Positions 25,468 to 34,829 of a stretch of 64,000 bases of DNA are shown one piece after another. A model generated the notes under the pieces. It saw only the letters and a program-made list of their open reading frames with translations, did no database searches and was not told the DNA's origin. Origin of the DNA: CAZZNQ01 sp964655775 (GTDB lineage: Bacteria > Planctomycetota > Brocadiia > SM23-32). The position numbers and the translations under genes are program-made. Positions within the stretch are counted from its first letter, which is position 1. Every line of letters starts with the position of its first letter. The stretch spans positions 1 to 64,000 of the forward strand of contig CAZZNQ010000001.1 of assembly GCA_964655775.1 (NCBI GenBank), written 5' to 3'.

Positions 25468-26265
25468 ATGTGCCCGGAACAGAACCGAGTTGCCCTGGTG
25501 ACCGGGGCCGGACGCGGCATCGGCAGAGGCATTGCCCTGCAGTTGGCGCAGGACGGTTTCCTTCTGGTCATCAACGACGTGGTAGCCGACCCCGACAACA
25601 CCGAGTCCGGCGCGTACGAAGTACGACGCGCCATCACCGACGCGGGCGGGCGCGCCGAGGTCCTGCGGGCGGACATCTCCTCCTTCGACGATCGCGCCCA
25701 CATGGAGGAGTTCATCGCGAAACGGTTCGGCCGGCTGGACCTGCTGGTCAACAACGCGGGCGTCGCCCCCAGGGAGCGCAAAGACCTGCTGGAGGCGACG
25801 GAAGAGAGCTTCGACCGGCTGATGAACATCAACCTGAAAGGCCCCTACTTCCTCACGCAGGCGCTCGCCCGGCGCATGATCGAGTGGCAGGATTCCGGCG
25901 CCATGGAGCGGGGCCGCATCGCGTTCATCACCTCCATCTCCGCCTACACCTCCTCCACCAGCCGCGGGGAGTACTGCGTCTCCAAGGCCGGCCTCAGCAT
26001 GGCGACAACGCTGTTCGCCGACCGACTCGCGGAGTACGGCATCCCCGTCGTGCAGTTCCGCCCCGGCATCATTCTCACCCCCATGACCGAGGTGGTGAAG
26101 GAGAAATACGACCGCCTGATCGCCGAGGGCCTCCTGCCCATGAAGCGCTGGGGCTACCCGGAGGACATCGCCCGGGCCGTCAGCGCCTTCGCACGCGGCG
26201 ACCTGGACTACTGCACCGGCGAGAGCATCGAGGTCAGCGGCGGATTCCACATACGAAGGCTCTGA
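25468..26265 (+). CDS. Short-chain dehydrogenase/reductase (FabG-like)
   Basis: 265-residue NAD(P)-dependent SDR. Cofactor motif TGAGRGIGRG, LLVNNAGV, the catalytic Ser in ITSISAYTSS, and the Y-x3-K pair in EYCVSKAG are all present; the C-terminus ends CTGESIEVSGGFHI as in ketoacyl reductases. Often labelled 3-ketoacyl-ACP reductase, but context suggests a redox step in a catabolic set: an FAD enzyme follows 18 bases downstream, then an OYE-like flavoprotein. ATG at 25468 is preceded by AGGAGG. It is the first gene of the operon. Confidence 0.9.
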   Translation: MCPEQNRVALVTGAGRGIGRGIALQLAQDGFLLVINDVVADPDNTESGAYEVRRAITDAGGRAEVLRADISSFDDRAHMEEFIAKRFGRLDLLVNNAGVAPRERKDLLEATEESFDRLMNINLKGPYFLTQALARRMIEWQDSGAMERGRIAFITSISAYTSSTSRGEYCVSKAGLSMATTLFADRLAEYGIPVVQFRPGIILTPMTEVVKEKYDRLIAEGLLPMKRWGYPEDIARAVSAFARGDLDYCTGESIEVSGGFHIRRL

Positions 26266-26283
26266 CCGGAGACAACGACAGAC

Positions 26284-28344
26284 ATGCCCGAACCGACCGA
26301 ACTGGTAATCGACGGAGCGGCCGTTCCCGTCCATTCGCTCAACACCGTGATCGTGGGCACGGGCGCCGCGGGCCTCTGCTGCGCCGCGCGCCTGTTCCGC
26401 GAAATGGAGGAGACGGGGGTCGAGAGTCCCTCCGAGCGGATCGCCGTGGTGACGCGCGGGGTGGGCCTGGGCACGTCGCACAACAGCGGCTCGGACAAGC
26501 AGACCTACTACAAGCTGGGCACCCACGGCTCGGAGCCGGACACCCCCGTGAGCTTCGCCGAGACGCTGACGGCGGGCGGCTGCGCCAACGGCGACGTCGC
26601 CCTGATCGAGGCCGAGAACTCGCTGCGCGCCTTCTACCACCTCGCCGACGGCGGGGTGCCGTTCCCGCACAACGCCCACGGCGGTTTCGTCGGCTACAAG
26701 ACCGATTTCGACCCCCGCCAGCGCGCCACCAGCGCGGGTCCGTGGACGTCCCGTTTCATGGTGAGAAAGCTGCTGGCCGAGGTGCGCCGATACGGAGTGC
26801 CGATATTCAATCACCACCACGCCCTTGCCGTTGTGACCGCGAACGTCAACGGCCGCAAGCGGGCCGTCGGCCTGCTCTGCGCGGACATGAAGCGCGAGGC
26901 CGACGCCGGCCACGGGCTCGTCCTCTTCCGTTGCACGAACCTGGTGTTTGCGGGCGGCGGGCCGGGCGACCTCTACCGCATCTCCGTCTACCCCAAGGGC
27001 CAGATGGGCCCCTACGCCGCCCTGCTGCGGGCCGGCGCCGTCGCCCATAACCTGACGGAATCGCAGTTCGGCCTCGCCTCACTGGATCCGCGCTGGAACC
27101 TTTCCGGGACGTACCAGCAGGTGATTCCCCGCTACTACAGCACCGACCCCGACGGCGGCGACGAGCGGGAGTTCCTGAACCCGTGGTTCGAGTCGATGTC
27201 CCAACTGGCCACCGACATCTTCCTCAAGGGCTACCAGTGGCCGTTCGACTGGGACAAGGTGGCCGACCACGGATCGTCACTTATCGACATCGTCGTCCAG
27301 AACGAAATGATCAACCGCGGGCGGCGCGTGTTCATGGACTTCCGGCGCAACCCCATGGCGACCGACGGCCTGGAGGAGTTCTCGCTGGACGCGCTGGCCC
27401 CGGAGGCACTCACCTACCTGCAGAAGTCCGGCGCGCTGCAGGACACCCCGATCGAGCGCCTCGCTCACATGAACCAGCCCAGCATCGACCTCTACAAGCA
27501 GATGGGCGTGGACCTGCGGAAGGAGCCGCTCGAAGTCGGCGTGTGCAGCCAGCACTGCAACGGCGGCTTCGCCGTGGACGCGTGGTGGGAGTCGAACGTG
27601 GCCAACCTGTTCGTCATCGGCGAGCTGGCGGGCACGCACGGTGTGAAGCGTCCCGGCGGCTCGGCTCTCAACGCCGGCCAGGTCGGCGGTATGCGGGCCG
27701 CGCAGCGCATCGCCCACGTCTACTACGACGAGCCCTGTTCGCCGGAATCCTTCGAGGGAGCGGCCCGGGACATCGTCCAGGCGGCACGAGAGCAGGCGGA
27801 GCGGGTCAAATCCGGCGGCGGGCTGGATGCCGCTTCGGTGAAGGAGGCCATCCAGCAGCGCATGAGCGCATACGCCGGCATGGTGCGGTCCAAGGCCGGC
27901 GTGGACGAGGCCATCCGGCAAGCAGACGATGAGTGGGCAGCCTTGACCGAGCGGGGCCTCAGCCAGGCGGAAGCCGGCTACCTGCAGGCCGCCGAGGCGG
28001 AGGAACTGGCGCTGGCCCAACGGGCGTTCCTGACCGCCATCCAGAGGCTGCTCGAACGCGGCAGCGGCTCCCGAGGCTCGCACCTGGTCGCCGATCCCTC
28101 CGGCAAGTTGCCGCACCCGGGCCTGGGAGACGAATGGCGCTTCCTGCCCGAGAACGAGGATCTGCGCGACGAGATACTGGGCGTAACCTATGATCCGGAG
28201 ACGGACAGCTTCGACGTGGAGGTGGCCGAGCCGCGGCCGGTCCCCGGCGGCGAGTTCTGGTTCGAGAACACTTGGGCCGACTTCCGCAGGGGCGAGGTGT
28301 TCCGGAGCCGGTCGTCGGACGAGCCGCGCCCCTACTCCGAGTAG
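26284..28344 (+). CDS. FAD-dependent oxidoreductase (FAD-binding domain 2 type)
   Basis: 686-residue flavoprotein distantly like the flavoprotein subunit of fumarate reductase/succinate dehydrogenase and aspartate oxidase. The dinucleotide-binding motif is VIVGTGAAGLCCAARLF; NLVFAGGGPGDLYRISVYPKGQMGP is the substrate/FAD-lid region, and VCSQHCNGGFAVDAWWESNVANLFVIGELAGTHGVKRPGGSALNAGQVGGMRAA is the C-terminal FAD segment. The last ~200 residues hold a helical domain and a short beta end with DEPRPYSE. It lacks a signal peptide, so it is cytosolic. Substrate unknown; the neighbours (SDR and OYE homologue) suggest successive reductions of a ring or enone. Confidence 0.82.
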   Translation: MPEPTELVIDGAAVPVHSLNTVIVGTGAAGLCCAARLFREMEETGVESPSERIAVVTRGVGLGTSHNSGSDKQTYYKLGTHGSEPDTPVSFAETLTAGGCANGDVALIEAENSLRAFYHLADGGVPFPHNAHGGFVGYKTDFDPRQRATSAGPWTSRFMVRKLLAEVRRYGVPIFNHHHALAVVTANVNGRKRAVGLLCADMKREADAGHGLVLFRCTNLVFAGGGPGDLYRISVYPKGQMGPYAALLRAGAVAHNLTESQFGLASLDPRWNLSGTYQQVIPRYYSTDPDGGDEREFLNPWFESMSQLATDIFLKGYQWPFDWDKVADHGSSLIDIVVQNEMINRGRRVFMDFRRNPMATDGLEEFSLDALAPEALTYLQKSGALQDTPIERLAHMNQPSIDLYKQMGVDLRKEPLEVGVCSQHCNGGFAVDAWWESNVANLFVIGELAGTHGVKRPGGSALNAGQVGGMRAAQRIAHVYYDEPCSPESFEGAARDIVQAAREQAERVKSGGGLDAASVKEAIQQRMSAYAGMVRSKAGVDEAIRQADDEWAALTERGLSQAEAGYLQAAEAEELALAQRAFLTAIQRLLERGSGSRGSHLVADPSGKLPHPGLGDEWRFLPENEDLRDEILGVTYDPETDSFDVEVAEPRPVPGGEFWFENTWADFRRGEVFRSRSSDEPRPYSE

Positions 28345-28392
28345 CACGACGCCGCACTGCATCCGAGAGACAAGAACCCAGAGCACATCCCC

Positions 28393-29853
<1,461 letters not shown>

Positions 29854-29884
29854 CGAATCCGGCCGCCGCCTGCGAGGGCACGCC

Positions 29885-31036
29885 ATGGCCAACAAGTCCC
29901 GCGAGCATACGCTTTTCCGGCTGTTCGGGCTGCCCATCAAGGTCAGCCCCTCGTGGTTCGTGTTGCTGACGTTGATCGTGGTGAGCCTGGCCGTGGGCTA
30001 CTTCCCCGCTCAGATCGGCAGTCAGGGGCCCTGGCAGCTTTACTGGGGCCTGGCGGCGGTGGGTGCGGTGGGGCTTTTCGCGTCGTTGATAGTACACGAG
30101 ATGTGCCACTCGCTGGTCGCGCGGGCCACGGGCATGCCGGTGGCGGGCATCACGTTGTTCATCTTCGGCGGGGTCAGTCAGCTCGAGGACGAACCCCGCA
30201 CCCCGTTGAGCGAGTTCGTAATGGCCATCGTCGGCCCGCTTTCCAGTTTTCTTATCGGGCTGGGCCTTATGGCGGCGTGGTTCACCGGCGGCTTTGCCGA
30301 CTGGCCTGCGGCGGTCCAGGCGCTGCTGAAGTACCTCTGGATTATCAACCTGGCCCTGGCGGCGTTCAACAGCCTGCCCGCGTTTCCGCTGGACGGCGGA
30401 CGCGTTCTGCGCAGCGTGGTTTGGACCATCACCCAGGACCTCACCCTTGCCACGCGCATCGCCGCCAAGGTCGGCTCGGTGTTCGGCATCCTGCTCATCC
30501 TGCTGGGAGCGTTCATCGTGTTGAACAGCCCCGGCATTCCGCTCGGGGGAATCTGGTTCGTCATCATCGGCTTCTTCGTAAGGCGCGCGGCCACCGGCAG
30601 CGTGCAGATGGTGTTGATGCGCGAACACCTGGCGGGCCGCACGGTGGCCGAGCTGATGACGCATCAGCCCGTAACCGTGCCGCGCGACATGAGCCTGCGA
30701 GAGTTCGTCGACGAAGTCGTTTTCCGCTACCGTTTCAGCCACTATCCCGTGGTGGACGGCGACGGCCGCTTCGCCGGGCTGGTGTCGGCTCGTGCGCCAC
30801 GCCGCGTGGATTCGCGCCGCTGGCCGTACGTGAGCGTCGGCCAGGTCGCCCTGCCCCCCGACCAGTCCCTCAAGTTGCGGCCGGACAGAGACGCGGTATC
30901 GGCTCTCTCGGCCCTGAGCGACCCCGAGGGGGGCCCGGCCGTTGTCCTGCGCCTCCGAATGCCGGTGGGAGTGCTGACCCAGGGAGACGTCCTGGACTTC
31001 CTCGCGCTTTCCAAGGACCTGCGTTCCACGGTATAA
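29885..31036 (+). CDS. Site-2 protease (M50) with C-terminal CBS region
   Basis: 383-residue intramembrane metalloprotease. Zinc site HEMCH lies in membrane segment VHEMCHSLVARATG, and the third-ligand motif FNSLPAFPLDGGRVLR is present. Six or so membrane helices occupy residues ~15-235. The rest is a regulatory region with one recognisable CBS repeat (VAELMTHQPVTVPRDMSLREFVDEV ... FSHYPVVDGDGRFAGLV) and a degraded second. Such proteases cut membrane-bound regulators; the target here is not identifiable. ATG at 29885 follows GAGGG. It is the last gene in the run begun by the SDR (31-base gap). Confidence 0.9.
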   Translation: MANKSREHTLFRLFGLPIKVSPSWFVLLTLIVVSLAVGYFPAQIGSQGPWQLYWGLAAVGAVGLFASLIVHEMCHSLVARATGMPVAGITLFIFGGVSQLEDEPRTPLSEFVMAIVGPLSSFLIGLGLMAAWFTGGFADWPAAVQALLKYLWIINLALAAFNSLPAFPLDGGRVLRSVVWTITQDLTLATRIAAKVGSVFGILLILLGAFIVLNSPGIPLGGIWFVIIGFFVRRAATGSVQMVLMREHLAGRTVAELMTHQPVTVPRDMSLREFVDEVVFRYRFSHYPVVDGDGRFAGLVSARAPRRVDSRRWPYVSVGQVALPPDQSLKLRPDRDAVSALSALSDPEGGPAVVLRLRMPVGVLTQGDVLDFLALSKDLRSTV

Positions 31037-31088
31037 TAGGTGCTTTGGCGTGGCAGCGGGGGCTTGCACGTCGTCGGTGATTCTTGCC

Positions 31089-31118
31089 TTGCCTCAGGCT
31101 TCTTCATGCTGCTAAAAT
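31089..31118 (+). promoter_or_regulatory. Promoter of the lipoprotein/radical SAM cluster
   Basis: TTGCCT at 31089-31094 and TAAAAT at 31113-31118 (18-base spacer, TG one base before the -10). A second candidate, TATAAT at 31032-31037, lies farther upstream just at the end of the protease gene. Confidence 0.5.
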
Positions 31119-31177
31119 GCCGCTCAACAGCCCTTTACGAGCGTAACACTGACCGCCGTTACGAAAGGTCTCTTGCG

Positions 31178-31774
31178 ATGCGTCGATCGCTGCATGTCGT
31201 TCTGCTGATTTGTCTCCTTGCCGTGGCCGGGCAGACGTTCGGATGCTCGACACCCTACATGCGCAACCGCGGCAACGACCTGGCCGACCTCATCGACATC
31301 GGGATTACAGTCTCACCCCACTGGAAACCGGATTTCGCCCTGCACGCCAACTTCTTCAACTCCACCCCATTCGGCTACTCGCACATCGACGGCAAATACC
31401 TCGGCTTCGGGTACCGCCAGATAGGCGTGATGGACTTCCATGATCGCACCTGGGGCGCCCTGCTCTACGGACGGGAGGACTTCCAGTTCGGCGAGTTCAA
31501 CCCCAACGATCCGCACCAGGCGCCCGCCGATGAGATCGCGGCGCTGAAGGCCGAAGGCAAGCGCCTGCCCGAGAGGATGGATGTCTACGAAGTCGGCGTT
31601 ATCGGCATGCACGAGGCCGGTCGCACGCCGCCGAAGCCTACGTTTGGAGCGTGCCGCAAGAACCTGCACCTGGGCTGGATAGGAATCTGGAATATCTGCC
31701 GACCCGTCGACCTCGTTGATTTCGTATTGGGGTGGGGCGGCGTCGACTTCATGGGCGACGACCTGGCCGGGTGA
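31178..31774 (+). CDS. Lipoprotein, unknown function
   Basis: 198 residues. The signal peptide RSLHVVLLICLLAVAGQTFGC ends in a lipobox-like FGC, then CSTPYMRNRGNDLADLIDIG. The mature part has beta-type stretches (FALHANFFNSTPFGYSHIDGKYLGFGYRQIG) and ends with RPVDLVDFVLGWGGVDFMGDD. The layout (lipid Cys, xYxRNRxxDLxD, and a C-terminal PxxxxDxxxxxxGxDxxxD) is shared with the lipoprotein gene at 38113-38844, so the two are probably distant paralogues. ATG at 31178 is chosen as the start of the signal peptide. It sits 53 bases before the first radical SAM gene and may be part of its operon. Confidence 0.7.
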   Translation: MRRSLHVVLLICLLAVAGQTFGCSTPYMRNRGNDLADLIDIGITVSPHWKPDFALHANFFNSTPFGYSHIDGKYLGFGYRQIGVMDFHDRTWGALLYGREDFQFGEFNPNDPHQAPADEIAALKAEGKRLPERMDVYEVGVIGMHEAGRTPPKPTFGACRKNLHLGWIGIWNICRPVDLVDFVLGWGGVDFMGDDLAG

Positions 31775-31827
31775 TTGGGCACCGGCGCCGTCGGCCGGCG
31801 CGGAATGTACAAGGGAGGAAAAGCCGG

Positions 31828-33375
31828 ATGGCGACGGCAAACGATAATCTGGGCGTGTGCAACAAGTGCAGGAAGTTCGTGCCCGCCACGCACGAGTTTC
31901 GCGACGGACAGGTGTTCCTGCGCAAGCACTGCCCGGACTGCGGCGAAACCGAAGTCCTGGTCAGCACCGACGAGGGCATCTGGCGTCGGAAACGCGAGAC
32001 GTGGCGATACACCGACACGAGCCATTCCTGGTGCACGTTGCGCTGCACCGAGTGCGATTTCGACCACCGCCCGGCGATGGTCTTCGTGGACGTGACCAAT
32101 CGATGCAACATGAACTGCCCCATCTGCATCGCCAACATCCCGGCGATGGGGTTCGAGTTCAACCCGCCGCTGAGCTACTTTGAGACACTCTTCGACGGTC
32201 TGCAGGAGATGGCGCCGGACGCCCGCATCAATTTGTTCGGCGGCGAACCGACGGTCCGCAACGATCTTTTCGACATCATCCGCATCGCCCGGGAGAAAGG
32301 TTTCCGGCCGCGCATCGTGACCAACGGCCTGCGGCTTCAGAACGAGGATTACTGCAGAAAGATCGCCGAGGCCGCCGTGCCGCTGCTCTTCTCGTTGGAC
32401 GGGATGGGACCGGAGATCTACGACCGGCTGCGCAAGAACCCCGGCGTCTTCGACAAGAAGATGCGCGCCCTGGAGAACCTGAAGAAGTTCGGCGTCCGCA
32501 AGAACACCATAATGACCTGCGTGGCGCGCAACATCAACGAAGACCACATGTGGCCGCTGATCAGCTTCTGCCACGAGAACCGCAACATGATCCGCAGCAT
32601 GCACCTCATCCCGTTGACCGAGACGTGGGAAGAGGGCGAGTTCGAGACGGACGTGCATACCACCAGCGGCGACGTGGAGCGCATCATCGACAACGCCGTG
32701 CCGGAAGGCGACGTCGAGTTCTGGCCGGCCGGACTGCCGGCCCGCTGGCAGCCGCTGCTCCGGTTCTTCGGCAACCCGAAGCTGACCTTCGGCGGCGTGC
32801 ATCCGAACTGCGAATCCGGCACACTGCTGCTCAGCGACGGCGAGCAGTACCGCGGGCTGGGCTACTACACCAACGGCAGCCTGAACGAGCTGGCCGGGGA
32901 ACTGACCGACTTCGTCCTGCGCCTGAAACCCCAGCTCGACCGGCTGGACCACCGCGATCCGTTGGCCCGGGCCTGGGTGACGATGCTTGCGGTTGCGGGC
33001 ATCGGCCCCCGCCTCTGGCGCTACCTGAACTGGAAATGCATCTTCAAGGGGCGACCGGTCGTATCCGCTCTGAAGACGCTGGCGGGCCTGATCCGCGGCA
33101 GGAAACCCAAGGACGTGCTGCGCGAGAACACGAACGTGACGGACGTGCTGCGCATGATCGTGCTGCCGTTCGAGGAGTATCACTCGGTCGAAACGGAGCG
33201 ACTCAGCCGCTGTAAGGCTGCTTTCGGCTACGTGGACCCGGAGTCGGAACAGGTCCGGCTGGTGCCGGTCTGCGCCTGGTCGATCTACAAGGACGACATC
33301 CAGCGCCGCACTGCCCGGAAGTACGACGAGCAGAAGGAATCGCACGCCGAACGCCAGACCGCGAAGGTGAAGTGA
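31828..33375 (+). CDS. Radical SAM protein A, tetraether-lipid-synthase (Tes)-like
   Basis: 515 residues. Order: a rubredoxin-like four-Cys knuckle (C11, C14, C35, C38: CNKC and CPDC), then C69-x3-C73-x2-C76, then the radical SAM cluster C93, C97, C100 (TNRCNMNCPICIAN) at the start of the TIM barrel (INLFGGEPTVRNDL is the SAM-binding GGE motif). The C-terminal ~150 residues are helical with isolated cysteines (HPNCESG, RCKAAFGY, VPVCAW). This layout matches the Tes/MJ0619 family, which couple lipid tails by C-C bonds and carry extra iron-sulfur centres. The lipid role is inference. ATG at 31828 follows GGAGG. The class V enzyme starts two bases after its stop. Confidence 0.8.
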   Translation: MATANDNLGVCNKCRKFVPATHEFRDGQVFLRKHCPDCGETEVLVSTDEGIWRRKRETWRYTDTSHSWCTLRCTECDFDHRPAMVFVDVTNRCNMNCPICIANIPAMGFEFNPPLSYFETLFDGLQEMAPDARINLFGGEPTVRNDLFDIIRIAREKGFRPRIVTNGLRLQNEDYCRKIAEAAVPLLFSLDGMGPEIYDRLRKNPGVFDKKMRALENLKKFGVRKNTIMTCVARNINEDHMWPLISFCHENRNMIRSMHLIPLTETWEEGEFETDVHTTSGDVERIIDNAVPEGDVEFWPAGLPARWQPLLRFFGNPKLTFGGVHPNCESGTLLLSDGEQYRGLGYYTNGSLNELAGELTDFVLRLKPQLDRLDHRDPLARAWVTMLAVAGIGPRLWRYLNWKCIFKGRPVVSALKTLAGLIRGRKPKDVLRENTNVTDVLRMIVLPFEEYHSVETERLSRCKAAFGYVDPESEQVRLVPVCAWSIYKDDIQRRTARKYDEQKESHAERQTAKVK

Positions 33376-33377
33376 TC

Positions 33378-34808
33378 ATGTCCGCAGCAACCGGAAGCAA
33401 CGGCGGATCGAGCGACGCGCCGGGCCCCCGCAGCCTGGTCACCGGAATCGACTGCCCCGTGCCCGTCTACGGCGGCGGGAGCGTGCCCTACGCGAATCTG
33501 GACAACGCCGCCACCACGCCGCCGCTCAAAAGCGTGCTGGACGCGGTGGACCGGTTCAGCGAGTGCTACTCCAGCATCCACCGCGGCACGGGATACAAGT
33601 CGCTGGTCTCGACGTCGGTCTACGAACGATGCCGGGACGTTGTGCTGGACTTCGTCGGCGCGGATCCGGACGTTTACACGGTCATCTTCACGTGCAACGC
33701 GACCTACGGGCTGAACAAGCTGGCGCGCCGGCTGCGGCTTGAGCGCGACGACGTGGTGCTCACCACCTTGATGGAGCACCACTCGAACATGCTGCCCTGG
33801 CGCGCCCAGCCGTGCCGCACCGTCTACGCCGACGTGAACCGCGAGAACGGCTCGCTGGATGTCGACGACCTGGAGCGCAAGGCGCGCCAACACGCGGAGA
33901 ATCTCAAGGTGGTGACGGTCACCGGCGCCTCGAACGTCACCGGCAGCATGCCGCCGCTGGGCCGCATCGCGCGGATCGCGCACGAGTGCGGCGCTTGGTT
34001 CGTCTGCGACGCCACCCAGCTCGTGCCCCATCGCCCGGTCGACATGGGCGCCCCCGACGATCCCGAACGCGTCGATTTCATGGTTTTCAGCGCGCACAAG
34101 ATGTATGCCCCGTTCGGTTGCGGCGCACTGATCGGCCCCAAGGAAGTGTTCCGGCGCGGCGATCCGGACAACGTCGGCGGCGGCACGATAATGGCCGTAA
34201 CGGAGGACGACGTCGCCTGGGCCAACCCACCGGAAAAGGAAGAGGCCGGAACGCCGAACGTGATGGGCGCCGTCGCGCTGGCAACCGCACTGCGCGGCCT
34301 GCAGAAGATGGACCGCGAGGACCTCTCCGCCCGGGAGCGCGAGCTGACGGGCTACACGCTGCAGCGCCTGGCGGGCCTGCCGGGCGTGCGCCTGTTCGGC
34401 CGAACCCACGACGACTCGGACCGCGACCGCGTCGGCACCATCTCGTTCCAGGTGGATACCGTCGAGCACGGACTGCTGGCCGCCGTTCTCGGCTACGAGT
34501 GGGGCATCGGTGTGCGCAACGGCTGTTTCTGCGCCCAACCCTACGTGCGCGAACTGCTGGGCATCTCGCGCAAGGAAATGGAGAGCATCCTCTGCCGACT
34601 CGCCGCCGGAGACCATACCACCGTGCCGGGGCTGGTGCGCGTGAGCCTGGGCATCTACAATACACGCGAGGAAGTGGACCGCCTCATCGAGGCGATCCGC
34701 GCCGTCCGAAGCCACGGGCCGAGGGCGAGATATGTTCTGCATCCCGAGCACAAGGACTACGTGCCCGACGACTGGCAGGACGACTACGCGAAGCACGTCC
34801 CGTTCTAA
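33378..34808 (+). CDS. Class V aminotransferase / cysteine desulfurase-like enzyme
   Basis: 476-residue PLP enzyme. PLP-binding Lys is K241 in FSAHKMYAP; the N-terminal segment YANLDNAATTPP and MEHHSNMLPWR are typical of NifS/SufS. C385 in NGCFCAQPYV aligns with the catalytic loop Cys of SufS-type desulfurases (RxGHxCAQP), so it could mobilise sulfur; C383 is an extra Cys. Alternatives are selenocysteine lyase or a substrate aminotransferase. The N-terminus has an extra ~35 residues. ATG at 33378 lies two bases from the radical SAM A stop and the radical SAM B start follows 21 bases after it, so the three are surely co-expressed. Confidence 0.82.
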   Translation: MSAATGSNGGSSDAPGPRSLVTGIDCPVPVYGGGSVPYANLDNAATTPPLKSVLDAVDRFSECYSSIHRGTGYKSLVSTSVYERCRDVVLDFVGADPDVYTVIFTCNATYGLNKLARRLRLERDDVVLTTLMEHHSNMLPWRAQPCRTVYADVNRENGSLDVDDLERKARQHAENLKVVTVTGASNVTGSMPPLGRIARIAHECGAWFVCDATQLVPHRPVDMGAPDDPERVDFMVFSAHKMYAPFGCGALIGPKEVFRRGDPDNVGGGTIMAVTEDDVAWANPPEKEEAGTPNVMGAVALATALRGLQKMDREDLSARERELTGYTLQRLAGLPGVRLFGRTHDDSDRDRVGTISFQVDTVEHGLLAAVLGYEWGIGVRNGCFCAQPYVRELLGISRKEMESILCRLAAGDHTTVPGLVRVSLGIYNTREEVDRLIEAIRAVRSHGPRARYVLHPEHKDYVPDDWQDDYAKHVPF

Positions 34809-34829
34809 GCGGAAAGCAACCCCGGAATC

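Noticed and set aside
24228..25832. A longer MutY with about 170 extra N-terminal residues
   Set aside because: The extension is antisense to the SDR gene, has no MutY similarity, and the mutY promoter lies inside it.
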